Positions 22,746 to 31,794 of a DNA stretch of 46,620 nt are shown here, one piece after another (position 1 is the first letter of the stretch; each line of letters opens with the position of its first letter). The translations under genes and the position numbers were made by a program. The stretch spans positions 1-46,620 of the forward strand of contig CASFRN010000039.1 in the NCBI GenBank assembly GCA_949296855.1, in the 5' to 3' direction. The notes under the pieces were generated by a model that was not told where the DNA came from, ran no database searches, and worked only from the letters and a program-made list of their open reading frames with translations. The stretch comes from an uncultured Bacteroides sp. (GTDB lineage Bacteria > Bacteroidota > Bacteroidia > Bacteroidales > Bacteroidaceae).

Positions 22746-24408
22746 AGATGTATTGGCAGAAGCCGCTCGGCTGATGCAGACATATCCCGATTCCGCTTTG
22801 CTTGTTTTGAAACAAGTGGAGAAGGAAACCGCTGTTTATTCACGCCGCAACCGGATGCGCTACCGGTTGCTCCAAGCCGAAGTGATGAACAAGGCTTATC
22901 TCTCTTTGGACACCCTTACTTATATGGATGAAATACTCGATTATTACCTTTCGCACGGCAACCGGGAAGAACGTATGCGTGCCTATTACCTGACGGGAAG
23001 CGTATACCGCGACCGGGGGAACAGCCCGCTTGCCTTGCAATATTACCGCAATGCTATTGGTGAAGCGGATACCGCCCGAAGTGATTGTGATTATGCACAG
23101 GTGAGCCGCATCTATGCGCAGATAGCATCATTGTTTAACTTGCAGCGTTTCCCGCAGATGGAACTGGAACAATGGAAGCAAGCAACCCGTTACGCATTAT
23201 TAGCGAAAGATACACTTCTGGCTATCCAATGTCAAGAAGGAATGACTGGCGCTTATTATTATATGAATGAAGAAGATTCTGTATTAGCCTGTGCGCAAAG
23301 AGGATACACCGGCTATTTAAAATATGGGAAAAGAGATTGGGCAGCTTCTGTACAACTTGTTATGGCTGATTATTATTTGAAGCACGACAGTTTGAAACAA
23401 GCAAAGCTGGCGTTGGCTGAATGCCGAGATTACTCCGGATGTTTTGACACTGAAGGCAATATTACGTATGGAAGTGAAATCTTTTATTATTATATAGGAG
23501 AATATTACGAAAAGACACATCAATTGGATTCCGCCTTGTACTATTATCGGAAATTGTTGGACTATCCCGATGATATCATGAACTTGGAGAATGGCTATAA
23601 AGGCTTGATGTCTGTTTACCTGCATATGCACATAGCCGATTCCATAGCTAAGTATGCCCAACTTTATGCCCAAGCCAATGATTCAGCAAATATCCAAAAC
23701 TCAGCCAATGAAATCAGCCGTACGCAAGCCTTATACAATTATTCCGAAAGCCAGCGGATGGCTGCCGAAAAATCGGAAGAAGCGCAAAGGTCATGGAACA
23801 TCCTTTGGCTAAGCCTGGTTTCGACAGGCATAATAACCACACTTTTGTATAAAGAATACCGGAAGCAAAAGAACCTGCTAACGGAAAACATCCAGTCCAC
23901 TAACCGGAAATACACCTATACCTTGCTGCAATACCACCGTGCGGTAGAAGAACTGAACGCATTGAAAAGCGACAAGCAACGGTTCGTGCAAAAGAAAGAG
24001 GAAGAAATCAGACAGCTTCGTCAAGTGCTGGCATCCTATAAGGAAGACACAACCACACACACCGATAACCTTGCCCAAAATCTGTTGCAACACGATACGG
24101 TGAAACAGATGCATCAATACGCTTACCGCTTGGTTGTCCCTTCCGATCAAGAGTGGTCGGATCTGGTTCAGGCAGCAACGGTATTTCTGCCAGATTTCAC
24201 CAATAAGTTGAATGCCTATGCAGAGCAGATTACCATTCAAGAGCGGATGGTCTGCCTGTTAGTCAAGCTGAACTTCATTCCTTCCGAAATTTCCGTCTTG
24301 TTAGGCATCAGCAAACAACGCGTCACCAATATCCGCAGCGCGCTTAACCAAAAGCTCTTCGGAGAAAAGGGATGCAAGACCTTTGATGACAATATCCATC
24401 GGATGTAA
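22678..24408 (+). CDS. TPR-membrane-HTH signalling regulator, copy 2
   Basis: A paralogue of the 10483-12204 protein, with the same order of parts. Signal/lipobox ITAC, TPR-like helices (about 30-370), one membrane helix (about 378-398: WNILWLSLVSTGIITTLLY), a coiled coil (to about 465), and a C-terminal HTH (TIQERMVCLLVKLNFIPSEI, LGISKQRVTNIRSALNQKLF). The HTH is nearly the same as in copy 1, so both may bind the same DNA site. Similarity is highest in the first 200 and last 60 residues; the middle diverges, suggesting different signals. I chose ATG 22678, which aligns with copy 1; ATG 22669 adds three residues. It is flanked on both sides by copies of the same promoter block. Confidence 0.85.
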   Translation: MKRLLCLILPLIGITACVNPKGEDVLAEAARLMQTYPDSALLVLKQVEKETAVYSRRNRMRYRLLQAEVMNKAYLSLDTLTYMDEILDYYLSHGNREERMRAYYLTGSVYRDRGNSPLALQYYRNAIGEADTARSDCDYAQVSRIYAQIASLFNLQRFPQMELEQWKQATRYALLAKDTLLAIQCQEGMTGAYYYMNEEDSVLACAQRGYTGYLKYGKRDWAASVQLVMADYYLKHDSLKQAKLALAECRDYSGCFDTEGNITYGSEIFYYYIGEYYEKTHQLDSALYYYRKLLDYPDDIMNLENGYKGLMSVYLHMHIADSIAKYAQLYAQANDSANIQNSANEISRTQALYNYSESQRMAAEKSEEAQRSWNILWLSLVSTGIITTLLYKEYRKQKNLLTENIQSTNRKYTYTLLQYHRAVEELNALKSDKQRFVQKKEEEIRQLRQVLASYKEDTTTHTDNLAQNLLQHDTVKQMHQYAYRLVVPSDQEWSDLVQAATVFLPDFTNKLNAYAEQITIQERMVCLLVKLNFIPSEISVLLGISKQRVTNIRSALNQKLFGEKGCKTFDDNIHRM

Positions 24409-24419
24409 CTATCCATTAT

Positions 24420-24523
24420 CATATACGGATGTTTCAAATCCATACACGTATGTTCCATTTTCGTGCCGATGTACTATGTGTAATCGTTTTCCTTGGCGGA
24501 CTTACCAATTTGACCTACATTTG
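24420..24523 (+). promoter_or_regulatory. Regulated promoter of the TlpA-like thioredoxin gene
   Basis: CATATACGGATGTT (24420) and CATACACGTATGTT (24441), 21 bp apart; element TGTACTATGTGTAAT (24470-24484), 7 bp, -33 CTTG (24492-24495), 20 bp, -7 TACATTTG (24516-24523). All spacings equal those at 22370-22473. The thioredoxin start is at 24552. Confidence 0.8.
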
Positions 24524-24551
24524 TGGTGTTAATCTTTAAGACACATGAACA

Positions 24552-25676
24552 ATGAAAATGAATAAAAGAAACAAATTGGTTTTAGGGATGCTTATGGCAT
24601 GCTCGTTCGCTTTTGCCCAAGAGAAATACCAAGTAAGCGGACACCTGGAAGGAATGACAAACGATACGCTGATTGTCATTGTGAACACGGAAAACATTGC
24701 AGGAATAGAGCGGAAAGACACCATTGTACTCGATAACGGGAACTTCGGATTTAATGTCTGCACAGAAGGTACACGCCTCTTCGTAGCCGTAGCCAAATCG
24801 GAGACAGGAGAAACATTGTCGGCTGACGGGAAGCCTTTGATGGGTGGGTTGGCGGTTGCCGGAGAATATATGGTGATAAACGGAAGTCAAGTGACGGGAA
24901 GCCCTTTTTATCAAGAGCTTGATACGGCTGACAAGCAAATCCGGATAGACGAAAAAATATTGAAGGATTTGCAAGATTCGGTAAAAAATCGAATTGCGGC
25001 GGGTGAGAATCCCGATTCGGTACAGGCTTCTTTCCGGAAAGAAGTCGCCAATATGACATCGAAAGCCATACTGAATTATATAAAAACACATCCGGAGAGT
25101 AATGTGTCGGCCTATATGCTGTTGTCTTTAGGCACGAAGGCAAATGAAGGGATAGCCTTGCTATCCGATAAAGTGAAGCAAGGGGTCATGGCTGGTTTTA
25201 TCCGATCGGTCAATGAAATGTGTGATGCGCTGGTCAAGCAAGAAAAAGAGGCAGCGATAACCGCCGAAGGTACGGAAGCTCCCGACTTTACGCTGAATGA
25301 CGTAAACGGAAAACCGATAACGTTGTCTTCGTTACGTGGCAAGTATGTGGTGCTCGACTTTTGGGGAAGCTGGTGCAGATTCTGCATTAAAGGATTTCCG
25401 GCTATGAAAGAAGCCTACGCCAAATACAAAGATAAAGTGGAGTTTCTGAGCATTGCTTGTAATGACACAGATGCCAGTTGGAAAGCAGCTTTAGACAAAC
25501 ACCGTCTCCCATGGCTGAACGTACGGAATGAAACGCCGGACAATGTCAGCAAGCGATACGGGATACCAGGATACCCGACTAAAATCATACTCAGCCCCGA
25601 AGGTAAAATCCTGAAAAAGGTAGTAGGCGAAACACCTGAATTTTATGCGTATTTAGACAAGCTGTTTAAAGAATGA
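24552..25676 (+). CDS. DUF4369-TlpA-like periplasmic thioredoxin
   Basis: A 374-aa secreted protein (signal peptide to about residue 24, FAFAQ/EK). The DUF4369-type N-terminal beta domain covers about 25-120, then a helical linker (125-235), then an AhpC/TSA-like thioredoxin domain: APDFTLNDVNGKPITLSSLRG, FWGSWCRFC with Cys275 and Cys278, and cis-Pro in GIPGYPTKI. It reduces or rearranges disulfides in the periplasm. It is under the same type of promoter as the peptide-export operon, so the four-cysteine peptide is a possible substrate (inference). The small membrane protein gene follows after 15 bp. Confidence 0.88.
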   Translation: MKMNKRNKLVLGMLMACSFAFAQEKYQVSGHLEGMTNDTLIVIVNTENIAGIERKDTIVLDNGNFGFNVCTEGTRLFVAVAKSETGETLSADGKPLMGGLAVAGEYMVINGSQVTGSPFYQELDTADKQIRIDEKILKDLQDSVKNRIAAGENPDSVQASFRKEVANMTSKAILNYIKTHPESNVSAYMLLSLGTKANEGIALLSDKVKQGVMAGFIRSVNEMCDALVKQEKEAAITAEGTEAPDFTLNDVNGKPITLSSLRGKYVVLDFWGSWCRFCIKGFPAMKEAYAKYKDKVEFLSIACNDTDASWKAALDKHRLPWLNVRNETPDNVSKRYGIPGYPTKIILSPEGKILKKVVGETPEFYAYLDKLFKE

Positions 25677-25691
25677 TATAATTAAATCCCT

Positions 25692-26102
25692 ATGAATCAT
25701 ATCACTACAAATTTTAATGAATATAACCACATATTCTGTTTCCATATATGTATATTGATTGGGGGATTATTACCTTTCCCCTTCGCCTCGGTCTTGCTCG
25801 CTTGGTTTTATTGGCTATACAAAGGAGGCAGAAAGAACTGGGAATTATCGGAACAAGCCTGTAGGGCATTGAATTTCCAGTTCCTGATTCAAAGCATCGT
25901 ATTTGTTTACGGAGTGATTGTCTGGACTTATTTCATCAATGTCATGACGCGCGGCGGGAATCCCGATTATGTTTTGATAGTTCCTGCTGCAGGGTTGCAT
26001 CTCGTGGCGGGACTGGCATACCCCCTCTTTATCTTGGCAAATCTATGCATGACAAGAAAGATTAAGACATTCTATCCGAAGACAATTGGCCTGTTCAAGT
26101 AA
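25692..26102 (+). CDS. DUF4870-like small integral membrane protein
   Basis: A 136-aa protein with three to four hydrophobic helices (HIFCFHICILIGGLLPFPFA, SVLLAWFYWLY, FLIQSIVFVYGVIVWTYF, ALHLVAGLAYPLFI region). The pattern KGGRKNWELSEQACRALNFQ resembles the loop in DUF4870 proteins (usually about 110-140 aa), whose role is unknown. Probably co-transcribed with the thioredoxin gene (15-bp gap). It ends before a shared terminator facing the SMC-like operon. Confidence 0.65.
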   Translation: MNHITTNFNEYNHIFCFHICILIGGLLPFPFASVLLAWFYWLYKGGRKNWELSEQACRALNFQFLIQSIVFVYGVIVWTYFINVMTRGGNPDYVLIVPAAGLHLVAGLAYPLFILANLCMTRKIKTFYPKTIGLFK

Positions 26103-26131
26103 GTAATTGCCCTTAATTAATTTATATCATA

Positions 26132-26168
26132 GCAACAGATGATGCTGATTTTCTGCGTCATCCGTTGC
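26132..26168. terminator. Hairpin between convergent membrane-protein and jetC genes
   Basis: Arms GCAACAGATGATGC (26132-26145) and GCGTCATCCGTTGC (26155-26168), two mismatches that become G-U pairs in the minus-strand RNA. It can end transcripts from either side; there is no long T tract. Confidence 0.55.
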
Positions 26169-26192
26169 CCTAAATGAAATTTGTTCCGTTAT

Positions 26193-29100
26193 TTACACAG
26201 AAGAATCTTGCCCTTGCGCCTCTGCCTTCCATTGCTCTATCGGCATGCTATAGAGCCAAGAGGTCTTTTCTTCTTTCCGCTCCACAAAATAGACATACGA
26301 AATATCGTTTTCCACAATGTGGATATTGTCATTCGGAGTAACCACCAAAAGCTGGAGGTGGAGTTGCTTACAGAGGGTGATAAGGTAACGTGCCTTATCT
26401 TCGTCCTGTGCCTTAAAGGCTTCGTCTATCGCCACGAAGCGGAATGAATCGCTTTGTAATCCGGTTTTGGTCAAGCCGAACTGGTAAGCGATAGCAGAAC
26501 CTAAGATGGTATAAGTCAGTTGGGCTTTCTCTCCGCCCGACAAGTGACCCATATTCTCATACGTAGTTTCCTTGTGTCCATCCCGACGGTTGAACTCTTC
26601 CGCCTTGTAGGTGAACCAAAAACGCACGTCCATCACTTTCCTCCGCCATTCCTCGTCTTCCAAGCGGCGCATGAACGGTTCTACGTGTTCATAGAAATGA
26701 ATGCGCCTTCCGTCCACCGTGGCATTGATTTTCTGCACATTCGGCACCGCCTCGTCCAATAACCGGTTGAACTCACGCACCTCTTCGCTGATTTGTGCCA
26801 AGGCAGTAAGCTGGATGTAGGTCACGGGACGCATCCGATAGTCAATGCCTTTCAACGAGTCGTTGAGCATATCGATATTACTCTTGATGGCGTGCTTCCA
26901 GTTGCTGAAGAACATCCGGAACTCGCCTACTTTATCGGTGAGGGTCTTTTGCAGGTACCCGTCGAATTGCTTCTCATACTTGGGCAGATTCTCTTTCTCC
27001 AGCCGCTCCAGCATTTGCCGGTAGGCATCAATCAGTTCGATATGTGTCGCGTCGGGCAACGTGTCGACATCCGAACGCCAGTCTTTGAAACGGACAAGGA
27101 GGCTTTCTTCGGGATGTTTGAACTCGGTGATTTTCACCTTAGCCTCGTCTTCGTATCCACGCTTTTCGTTCTCCAGTTTTTTGCGTTCGCGCTCGTTCTT
27201 AGCCTGAAACTTGCCTCGTTCTTGTTTCAGCTGGTCGTAGGAAAGTTCGCACAAATATGCGTAATTCTTCTCGAAATCGGTAAAGAGCAGTGATTGAATA
27301 GATGCCACCACACGCTGATTCTCATCCATTTCGTTCTGCAACTGCTCAATGCGGTATTCGACATGAATGGTTTTACGGGTAGCGTCTGGAATATCGGCCG
27401 TAGAAAGCCGATGCTGTTCCTCGCGCACCTTCTCCAATTGAAGCTGGAGGGTATGCAAATGGTCATTTCCTTTTTCCAACGCTTCTTTCTCTTCCAGTTT
27501 GCGCTGGATAAGACCGACATACTGTTTCCAATCCACACGTTGATAATCGGGGAACAACTCTACCAGGCGGCGGTGTTGTTCGCATAACGCCTCCCCCTCT
27601 GCCGCTTCCTGTCTGGCTTGGCTAACTTCCTTAGCAAGGTCGGTATCTTGTTTCTGAAGCCGGAACAATTCTTGTTGCAGGAGACGGATTTTCTCTTTGT
27701 TCTCCCATCCTAACACGAAATTCTCCCGGCGCAGAATATGCGGACGATCGTCTTTCTCGTGCCGTTCGCCCGCAAACTTAATCAATCCTTCACGGGTGAC
27801 CGCTTTCTCTTTATACCGCTCAAATGCATCCAAGTCTTCGGCACAGACATAATTGTATTTCTCTAAAATCATATCACGCACCCATTCCTCGTACTCGCTA
27901 TCGGGACGGATTTCTATCTTGTCGATGACTTGGTCTGCACCCTCACCGGCAGGACGGAACGCCTGTATATCTGCCAACGAATTGTAAGGCAGGTAACGAT
28001 AGAACAGGATGCGGCCTTTCAGGTTGGTGGCATTCACATACTCGTTCACCTGATGATAATATTTATCGGGCACGATGAGATGAAGGGCAAAGTGATGCAG
28101 GATTTTCTCCAATGCCGTTTCCCATGCCTCCTCGCCTTCCGCTACCCGGCACAGTTCACCCACGAACGGAATTTCCTCTTTCGACGCTCCTGTATGTTCC
28201 AAAATAGATTCGCGTATCTCTGTTTCCCGCACGGGAATGTTGTTTTGGTTCTTCCGCAACATTTCTACCGTGCGCACCAAGTCCTCCATTTGCTCCTTCA
28301 GTTCCTTCTGTCCGCGTTCGGCGTTGATTTGCTTCCGGATGCAAGTTTCCTTGGTTTCTGCCCATTCTTTTATCCGTTGTCCGGCTTGCTGGCATTGAAC
28401 GTTGAACGTTTCTTCGCTGGGACCGGTAACAAACCCTACCTTTTGGGCAAGTTCGTTATAGGCATCCATCGATGCCATACGCCCGTCACGTTCCTTCGTA
28501 AGCCGTTCGATGTCATCGTTCAGTTCTTTCAACTTGCGCCCTACTTCATCCTTCTCAATAGCAAGTGCAAGCGTACGTTCTTCTTGTTTCAGCTTTTCCT
28601 CCCGCTGGCGAAGCCGATGCGTTTCGGCTTCTAATTTCTCTTTTTCCTTTACCGCTTCGTCCAACTTTTCCCTGGCAAAGTCTATCAATTGCTTGGCGAA
28701 CCAGTAGACCGCCGTATCCTTATCGGTCATCAGCTGGCGAAGGCGTTCATCGGCATTTTTTATCTTCTCCGCCAAACCCGCTATGGGCTGAAGCATTTCA
28801 ATCTGCGTACGTGCTTTCTCAATGTTCACCTTCGCGTCTATCAGGGTGGTGAAACTATCCTTCAATTGGAGGTATTGCGTCTCGGCATCGTGCTCTTCCA
28901 GCATATTGATGCGGATAAACTCATCGAGGTCGTCAAGCACTTTTACGCCTACAATTTGATTGAAGAGGCTCAGGGCTTTAATGGAACGCATGCCGAAAAG
29001 TTGCGTAATGCGTTCGGCATAGCCCACAGGACCGTCGAAAAACTCTATCAAGGTACGTGCGCCCTTATAAAAAGCCTCCATCCTACGTCGCCATACGCCT

Positions 29101-29597
29101 TTCCCGTCGAAAGGCTGAAAATCCTTCTGTATTTCCAAGGGCACGTGCGCCAAGCCGAAGCTGCGTCTCAGTTCTCCGCCCGAAAACCAGCGGACCTGAA
29201 AAATAGTCACTACACGCTGGTCGGTATTCGAGAACGAAGCGAGCAATACCGAGTAAGCGCTCTTGTCGCGCAAGGCTTGGGTGGTGACTCCCCGTTCGCC
29301 TTCTTTCTGGATATTGCCGTAATGCCCCAATACGTAGGTCTCTTCCGTGCGGTTTCCTTTCTTCTCCACTCCCGAAGACTGGTTATAGAAGCGGTCTTTC
29401 TTGGCGGGCACCAGGAGGGTGAGCAAAGCGTCGATGATGGTGCTTTTGCCCGAAGCGTTCGCTCCCGTGAGCAAGGCGTTGTTCCCTTGCGGGGCGAGGC
29501 GGAAGATGCGTTCGTGGAACGTCCCCCAGTTATAGATTTCCATGTAGTCCAGGCGGAATCCCGCCGTGTCCGAGGATGTGCTAAACAGATTCAACAT
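26193..29597 (-). CDS. jetC: JetC/MksB-like SMC ATPase
   Basis: A condensin-like ATPase of about 1134 aa that extrudes DNA loops in MukB/MksB/Wadjet complexes. Head domain N-half: Walker A TGANASGKSTIIDALL near residue 45. Long coiled coils occupy about 260-480 and 640-900, with a hinge-like globular region at about 500-640. The C-terminal head has signature HLSGGEKAQLTYTIL and Walker B FVAIDEAFKAQDEDKA. I use ATG 29597; a TTG at 29606 would add three residues. It overlaps the end of jetB by 17 bp, a sign of co-translation. No jetD follows: the next gene is convergent and unrelated. Confidence 0.85.
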   Translation of the reverse strand: MLNLFSTSSDTAGFRLDYMEIYNWGTFHERIFRLAPQGNNALLTGANASGKSTIIDALLTLLVPAKKDRFYNQSSGVEKKGNRTEETYVLGHYGNIQKEGERGVTTQALRDKSAYSVLLASFSNTDQRVVTIFQVRWFSGGELRRSFGLAHVPLEIQKDFQPFDGKGVWRRRMEAFYKGARTLIEFFDGPVGYAERITQLFGMRSIKALSLFNQIVGVKVLDDLDEFIRINMLEEHDAETQYLQLKDSFTTLIDAKVNIEKARTQIEMLQPIAGLAEKIKNADERLRQLMTDKDTAVYWFAKQLIDFAREKLDEAVKEKEKLEAETHRLRQREEKLKQEERTLALAIEKDEVGRKLKELNDDIERLTKERDGRMASMDAYNELAQKVGFVTGPSEETFNVQCQQAGQRIKEWAETKETCIRKQINAERGQKELKEQMEDLVRTVEMLRKNQNNIPVRETEIRESILEHTGASKEEIPFVGELCRVAEGEEAWETALEKILHHFALHLIVPDKYYHQVNEYVNATNLKGRILFYRYLPYNSLADIQAFRPAGEGADQVIDKIEIRPDSEYEEWVRDMILEKYNYVCAEDLDAFERYKEKAVTREGLIKFAGERHEKDDRPHILRRENFVLGWENKEKIRLLQQELFRLQKQDTDLAKEVSQARQEAAEGEALCEQHRRLVELFPDYQRVDWKQYVGLIQRKLEEKEALEKGNDHLHTLQLQLEKVREEQHRLSTADIPDATRKTIHVEYRIEQLQNEMDENQRVVASIQSLLFTDFEKNYAYLCELSYDQLKQERGKFQAKNERERKKLENEKRGYEDEAKVKITEFKHPEESLLVRFKDWRSDVDTLPDATHIELIDAYRQMLERLEKENLPKYEKQFDGYLQKTLTDKVGEFRMFFSNWKHAIKSNIDMLNDSLKGIDYRMRPVTYIQLTALAQISEEVREFNRLLDEAVPNVQKINATVDGRRIHFYEHVEPFMRRLEDEEWRRKVMDVRFWFTYKAEEFNRRDGHKETTYENMGHLSGGEKAQLTYTILGSAIAYQFGLTKTGLQSDSFRFVAIDEAFKAQDEDKARYLITLCKQLHLQLLVVTPNDNIHIVENDISYVYFVERKEEKTSWLYSMPIEQWKAEAQGQDSSV

Positions 29598-30156
29598 AGC
29601 TTTCAAGTTTCTTTTTAAATTCTGACAATTGGTCGAGCGTGACCTTCTCTTTGATGATGCGGTGTATCTGGTAGGACGTCCGGTTGTCTTGGCTTTTCTC
29701 TATCAGGAAACCCAGTTGCACCAGGCGGGCGATGTACGTGTCCAGTTCGTTCAAGAGCTTCACCCGGTTGAACCGTTCGGGCAGGAAAAGCTCCACCCGC
29801 TCTTTCAGTTCCTTGCCGGTGATGTAGCACTCGGTGGCGTAAAGCTCGTCGAGGTTGCTATCGAACTCTTCGAGCACTTCGCGCAAGATGATGGCCAACA
29901 CCGAGCACTCGAAGCCCAACGGTTTGCGGGGAATCAGCCCCAGCGTGTTGCCGCCCTCGTCGGTCATTTGCTTCAGGTAGGCGAAGCCCTCGTCGCGCTT
30001 CACAATCAGTTCCAGCCCGATTTGCGAAAGGTATTTCTGTATTTCAATCTGGTAATGCAAGATGTCGCTCCAGCAACGGTCGGACGCGTTGACCGCCCCT
30101 TTCAGCAGGCAGACCACTGCCCGCGCGTAGGGGGATATGTAAGATTCTAAATTCAT
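29581..30156 (-). CDS. jetB: JetB/MksE-like kite protein (DUF4194)
   Basis: A 191-aa accessory subunit with tandem winged-helix (kite) architecture that binds the SMC coiled coil and the kleisin. Visible DUF4194 traits: YARAVVCLLKGAVNASDRCW, IQKYLSQIGLELIVKRDEGF, LPLxxR-type segment LGLIPRKPLGFECSVLAIIL, and a C-terminal winged helix (LLNELDTYIARLVQLGFL). Starts by an ATGA-type 4-bp overlap with jetA and overlaps jetC. Assignment rests on the position between DUF3375 and SMC-like genes plus these motifs. Confidence 0.82.
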   Translation of the reverse strand: MNLESYISPYARAVVCLLKGAVNASDRCWSDILHYQIEIQKYLSQIGLELIVKRDEGFAYLKQMTDEGGNTLGLIPRKPLGFECSVLAIILREVLEEFDSNLDELYATECYITGKELKERVELFLPERFNRVKLLNELDTYIARLVQLGFLIEKSQDNRTSYQIHRIIKEKVTLDQLSEFKKKLESYVESV

Positions 30157-31622
30157 CGTATGACTATGATTTCGGGTATGACGATTGCTTTTTGGCTCGC
30201 CCCGTCGAACACTACGGTTTGTGTGCGCTCGGGGCTGATGGTGTGGCGGAAGTCGCGCACGGCTCCGATGTAGCCGAACAATTCCGATAAGCCTTGGCTC
30301 AAGCCTCCGCTTTCTTCGATGACTTCGCCCAGCGACACCTGACGCTTGCGGCGCAACGCCTGGCGGATGTGTTGTGCCAGCGCGCGGCGGTCGATGCGGT
30401 TCTGCACGAACAGGTTTCCCGCCGAGCGAGCCTCGCTGATGTCCGAGTCCGCCAGCTCCAGGGCTTGGCGGTAGGTGACTTCGGTGTTTTGCTCCAGGGT
30501 GAGCTTGCGTTCCGTCGGCATGTTGATGTCGGGCAGGGTCTCCACTTCGAGCGAAATGTCGGGCGTGACGCCTCGTTGCGCCAGCGAGAGCAGGGACGAC
30601 TGGATGTCGGCTATCACCCGTTGGGCGAGCACGGCGGGCACCGTCCCGTTCTCGCAGATGATGCGGCTCAGCTTCTCCGCCATCTTGTCGTTGGCTTGAT
30701 ACACCTTCTTCCCGGCGGCATAGAGGTATTGCTTCATGTTCTTCAGGAACGCGTCGTTCACCTCCAGGCGCTTGTCATCCAGCGTGTCGTAGAGGTGCTC
30801 CACCAACCCGTCCCACGTGTGTTGCAGGGAGGGGGTGAGCAGGAAGTCCCAGAAGGCGTAGAAGCTCTTGCCCTGCGGGCTTTGTTGCAGGTTTTCCAGC
30901 GCGTCGAAGGTGAAGCCCAAGATGTCGCCTTTCGAGTATTCCCCTTCGGCATGTCGGCGGTAGATGTCCTTGGTGATGCTCTTGAAGTTCTCTTCCACCT
31001 CCTTGAAGTCGGAGAGCAGTTCTTTAGCCGACTGGCTGATTTGCTTGAAGCGGGGTAATATCTGGTATTCCTCGAATATCTGTGCGTCGCCTCCCGCGCG
31101 GATTACCTGGATTTGATGTTCGATTTCGCGCTTCTTTTCTTCGAGCATCCGGATACGTTCTTCCTTGTCCTCGTTGGTGAACTCCACCAGCTCCTTCAGT
31201 TGCCCGAAGAGGTTCATGAACTTCGACTCCGTGCCTACGAACTCTTCCCGTTTCAGGCTCAGGAGCCAGTCGATGGTCTTGCTGGCATAGAGCGAAAGCT
31301 CGTAGAACACCTCGCCCGTCTCTTCCTGGTAATTGCGCAAGAACCCCTTGTCGGTCCACCGCTGGATGTACTTGCCTGCTTTTTCCTCGAACGAGTCGAA
31401 CTCGGTGATGCCGCTTTCCTCGTCTCGCTCCAGGTGCATGGCATTCAGGTAGTCGGCAAGCTGCATCCGCAGGGATTCGAAGGGCACGGCGGTCTGCCGG
31501 TGGTAGAATGTCTTGAAGAGGAACAAGATAATCAGCTGGCGGTTGCGTAGGCGGAGCAGCTCCACGCAGGGCGAAGTACGCAAGATTTCCGATAAAATTT
31601 CTGTTTGTGACGCCATTCTCAT
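30153..31622 (-). CDS. jetA: JetA/MksF-like kleisin (DUF3375)
   Basis: A 489-aa DUF3375 protein, the kleisin that closes the SMC ring in Wadjet type I. The N-terminal winged-helix part reads SPCVELLRLRNRQLIILFLF; the middle is long-helical (150-260, RIRMLEEKKREIEHQIQVI); the C-terminus has a beta-rich winged helix. ATG 31622 or 31616 are both possible. It is the first gene of the operon; a promoter lies directly upstream. In Wadjet the complex senses small circular DNA by loop extrusion, then JetD cleaves; here the nuclease is absent. Confidence 0.85.
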   Translation of the reverse strand: MRMASQTEILSEILRTSPCVELLRLRNRQLIILFLFKTFYHRQTAVPFESLRMQLADYLNAMHLERDEESGITEFDSFEEKAGKYIQRWTDKGFLRNYQEETGEVFYELSLYASKTIDWLLSLKREEFVGTESKFMNLFGQLKELVEFTNEDKEERIRMLEEKKREIEHQIQVIRAGGDAQIFEEYQILPRFKQISQSAKELLSDFKEVEENFKSITKDIYRRHAEGEYSKGDILGFTFDALENLQQSPQGKSFYAFWDFLLTPSLQHTWDGLVEHLYDTLDDKRLEVNDAFLKNMKQYLYAAGKKVYQANDKMAEKLSRIICENGTVPAVLAQRVIADIQSSLLSLAQRGVTPDISLEVETLPDINMPTERKLTLEQNTEVTYRQALELADSDISEARSAGNLFVQNRIDRRALAQHIRQALRRKRQVSLGEVIEESGGLSQGLSELFGYIGAVRDFRHTISPERTQTVVFDGASQKAIVIPEIIVIR

Positions 31623-31638
31623 TTTTCAAATTAACGTG

Positions 31639-31670
31639 CAAAAGTACAAACTTCTCGCGTAAATCGGAAA
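31639..31670 (-). promoter_or_regulatory. Promoter of the jetABC operon
   Basis: Minus strand: TTTC (31667-31670), 20 bp, -7 TACTTTTG (31639-31646), about 17 bp before the jetA ATG. One change from consensus in the -33 box. Confidence 0.6.
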
Positions 31671-31729
31671 TGAATGGCATGAATATCCGCAAATCGTCGG
31701 GGTGCTCTTTTGATAAAAAGTGTTTCTTT

Positions 31730-31761
31730 CTTGCCGATTGTTATAACTTTGTTTATATTTG
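31730..31761 (+). promoter_or_regulatory. Promoter of the short MazE-like gene
   Basis: -33 CTTG (31730-31733), 20 bp, -7 TATATTTG (31754-31761); ATG follows 33 bp later at 31795. It is divergent from the jetABC promoter with about 60 bp between them. Confidence 0.65.
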
Positions 31762-31794
31762 CAATTGGTAGAACTCTGTATAAGTTATAACATC

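Noticed and set aside
25692-26102. Candidate jetD beside jetC
   Set aside because: The gene is a small multi-pass membrane protein on the opposite strand, not a DUF2220/topo VI-like nuclease.
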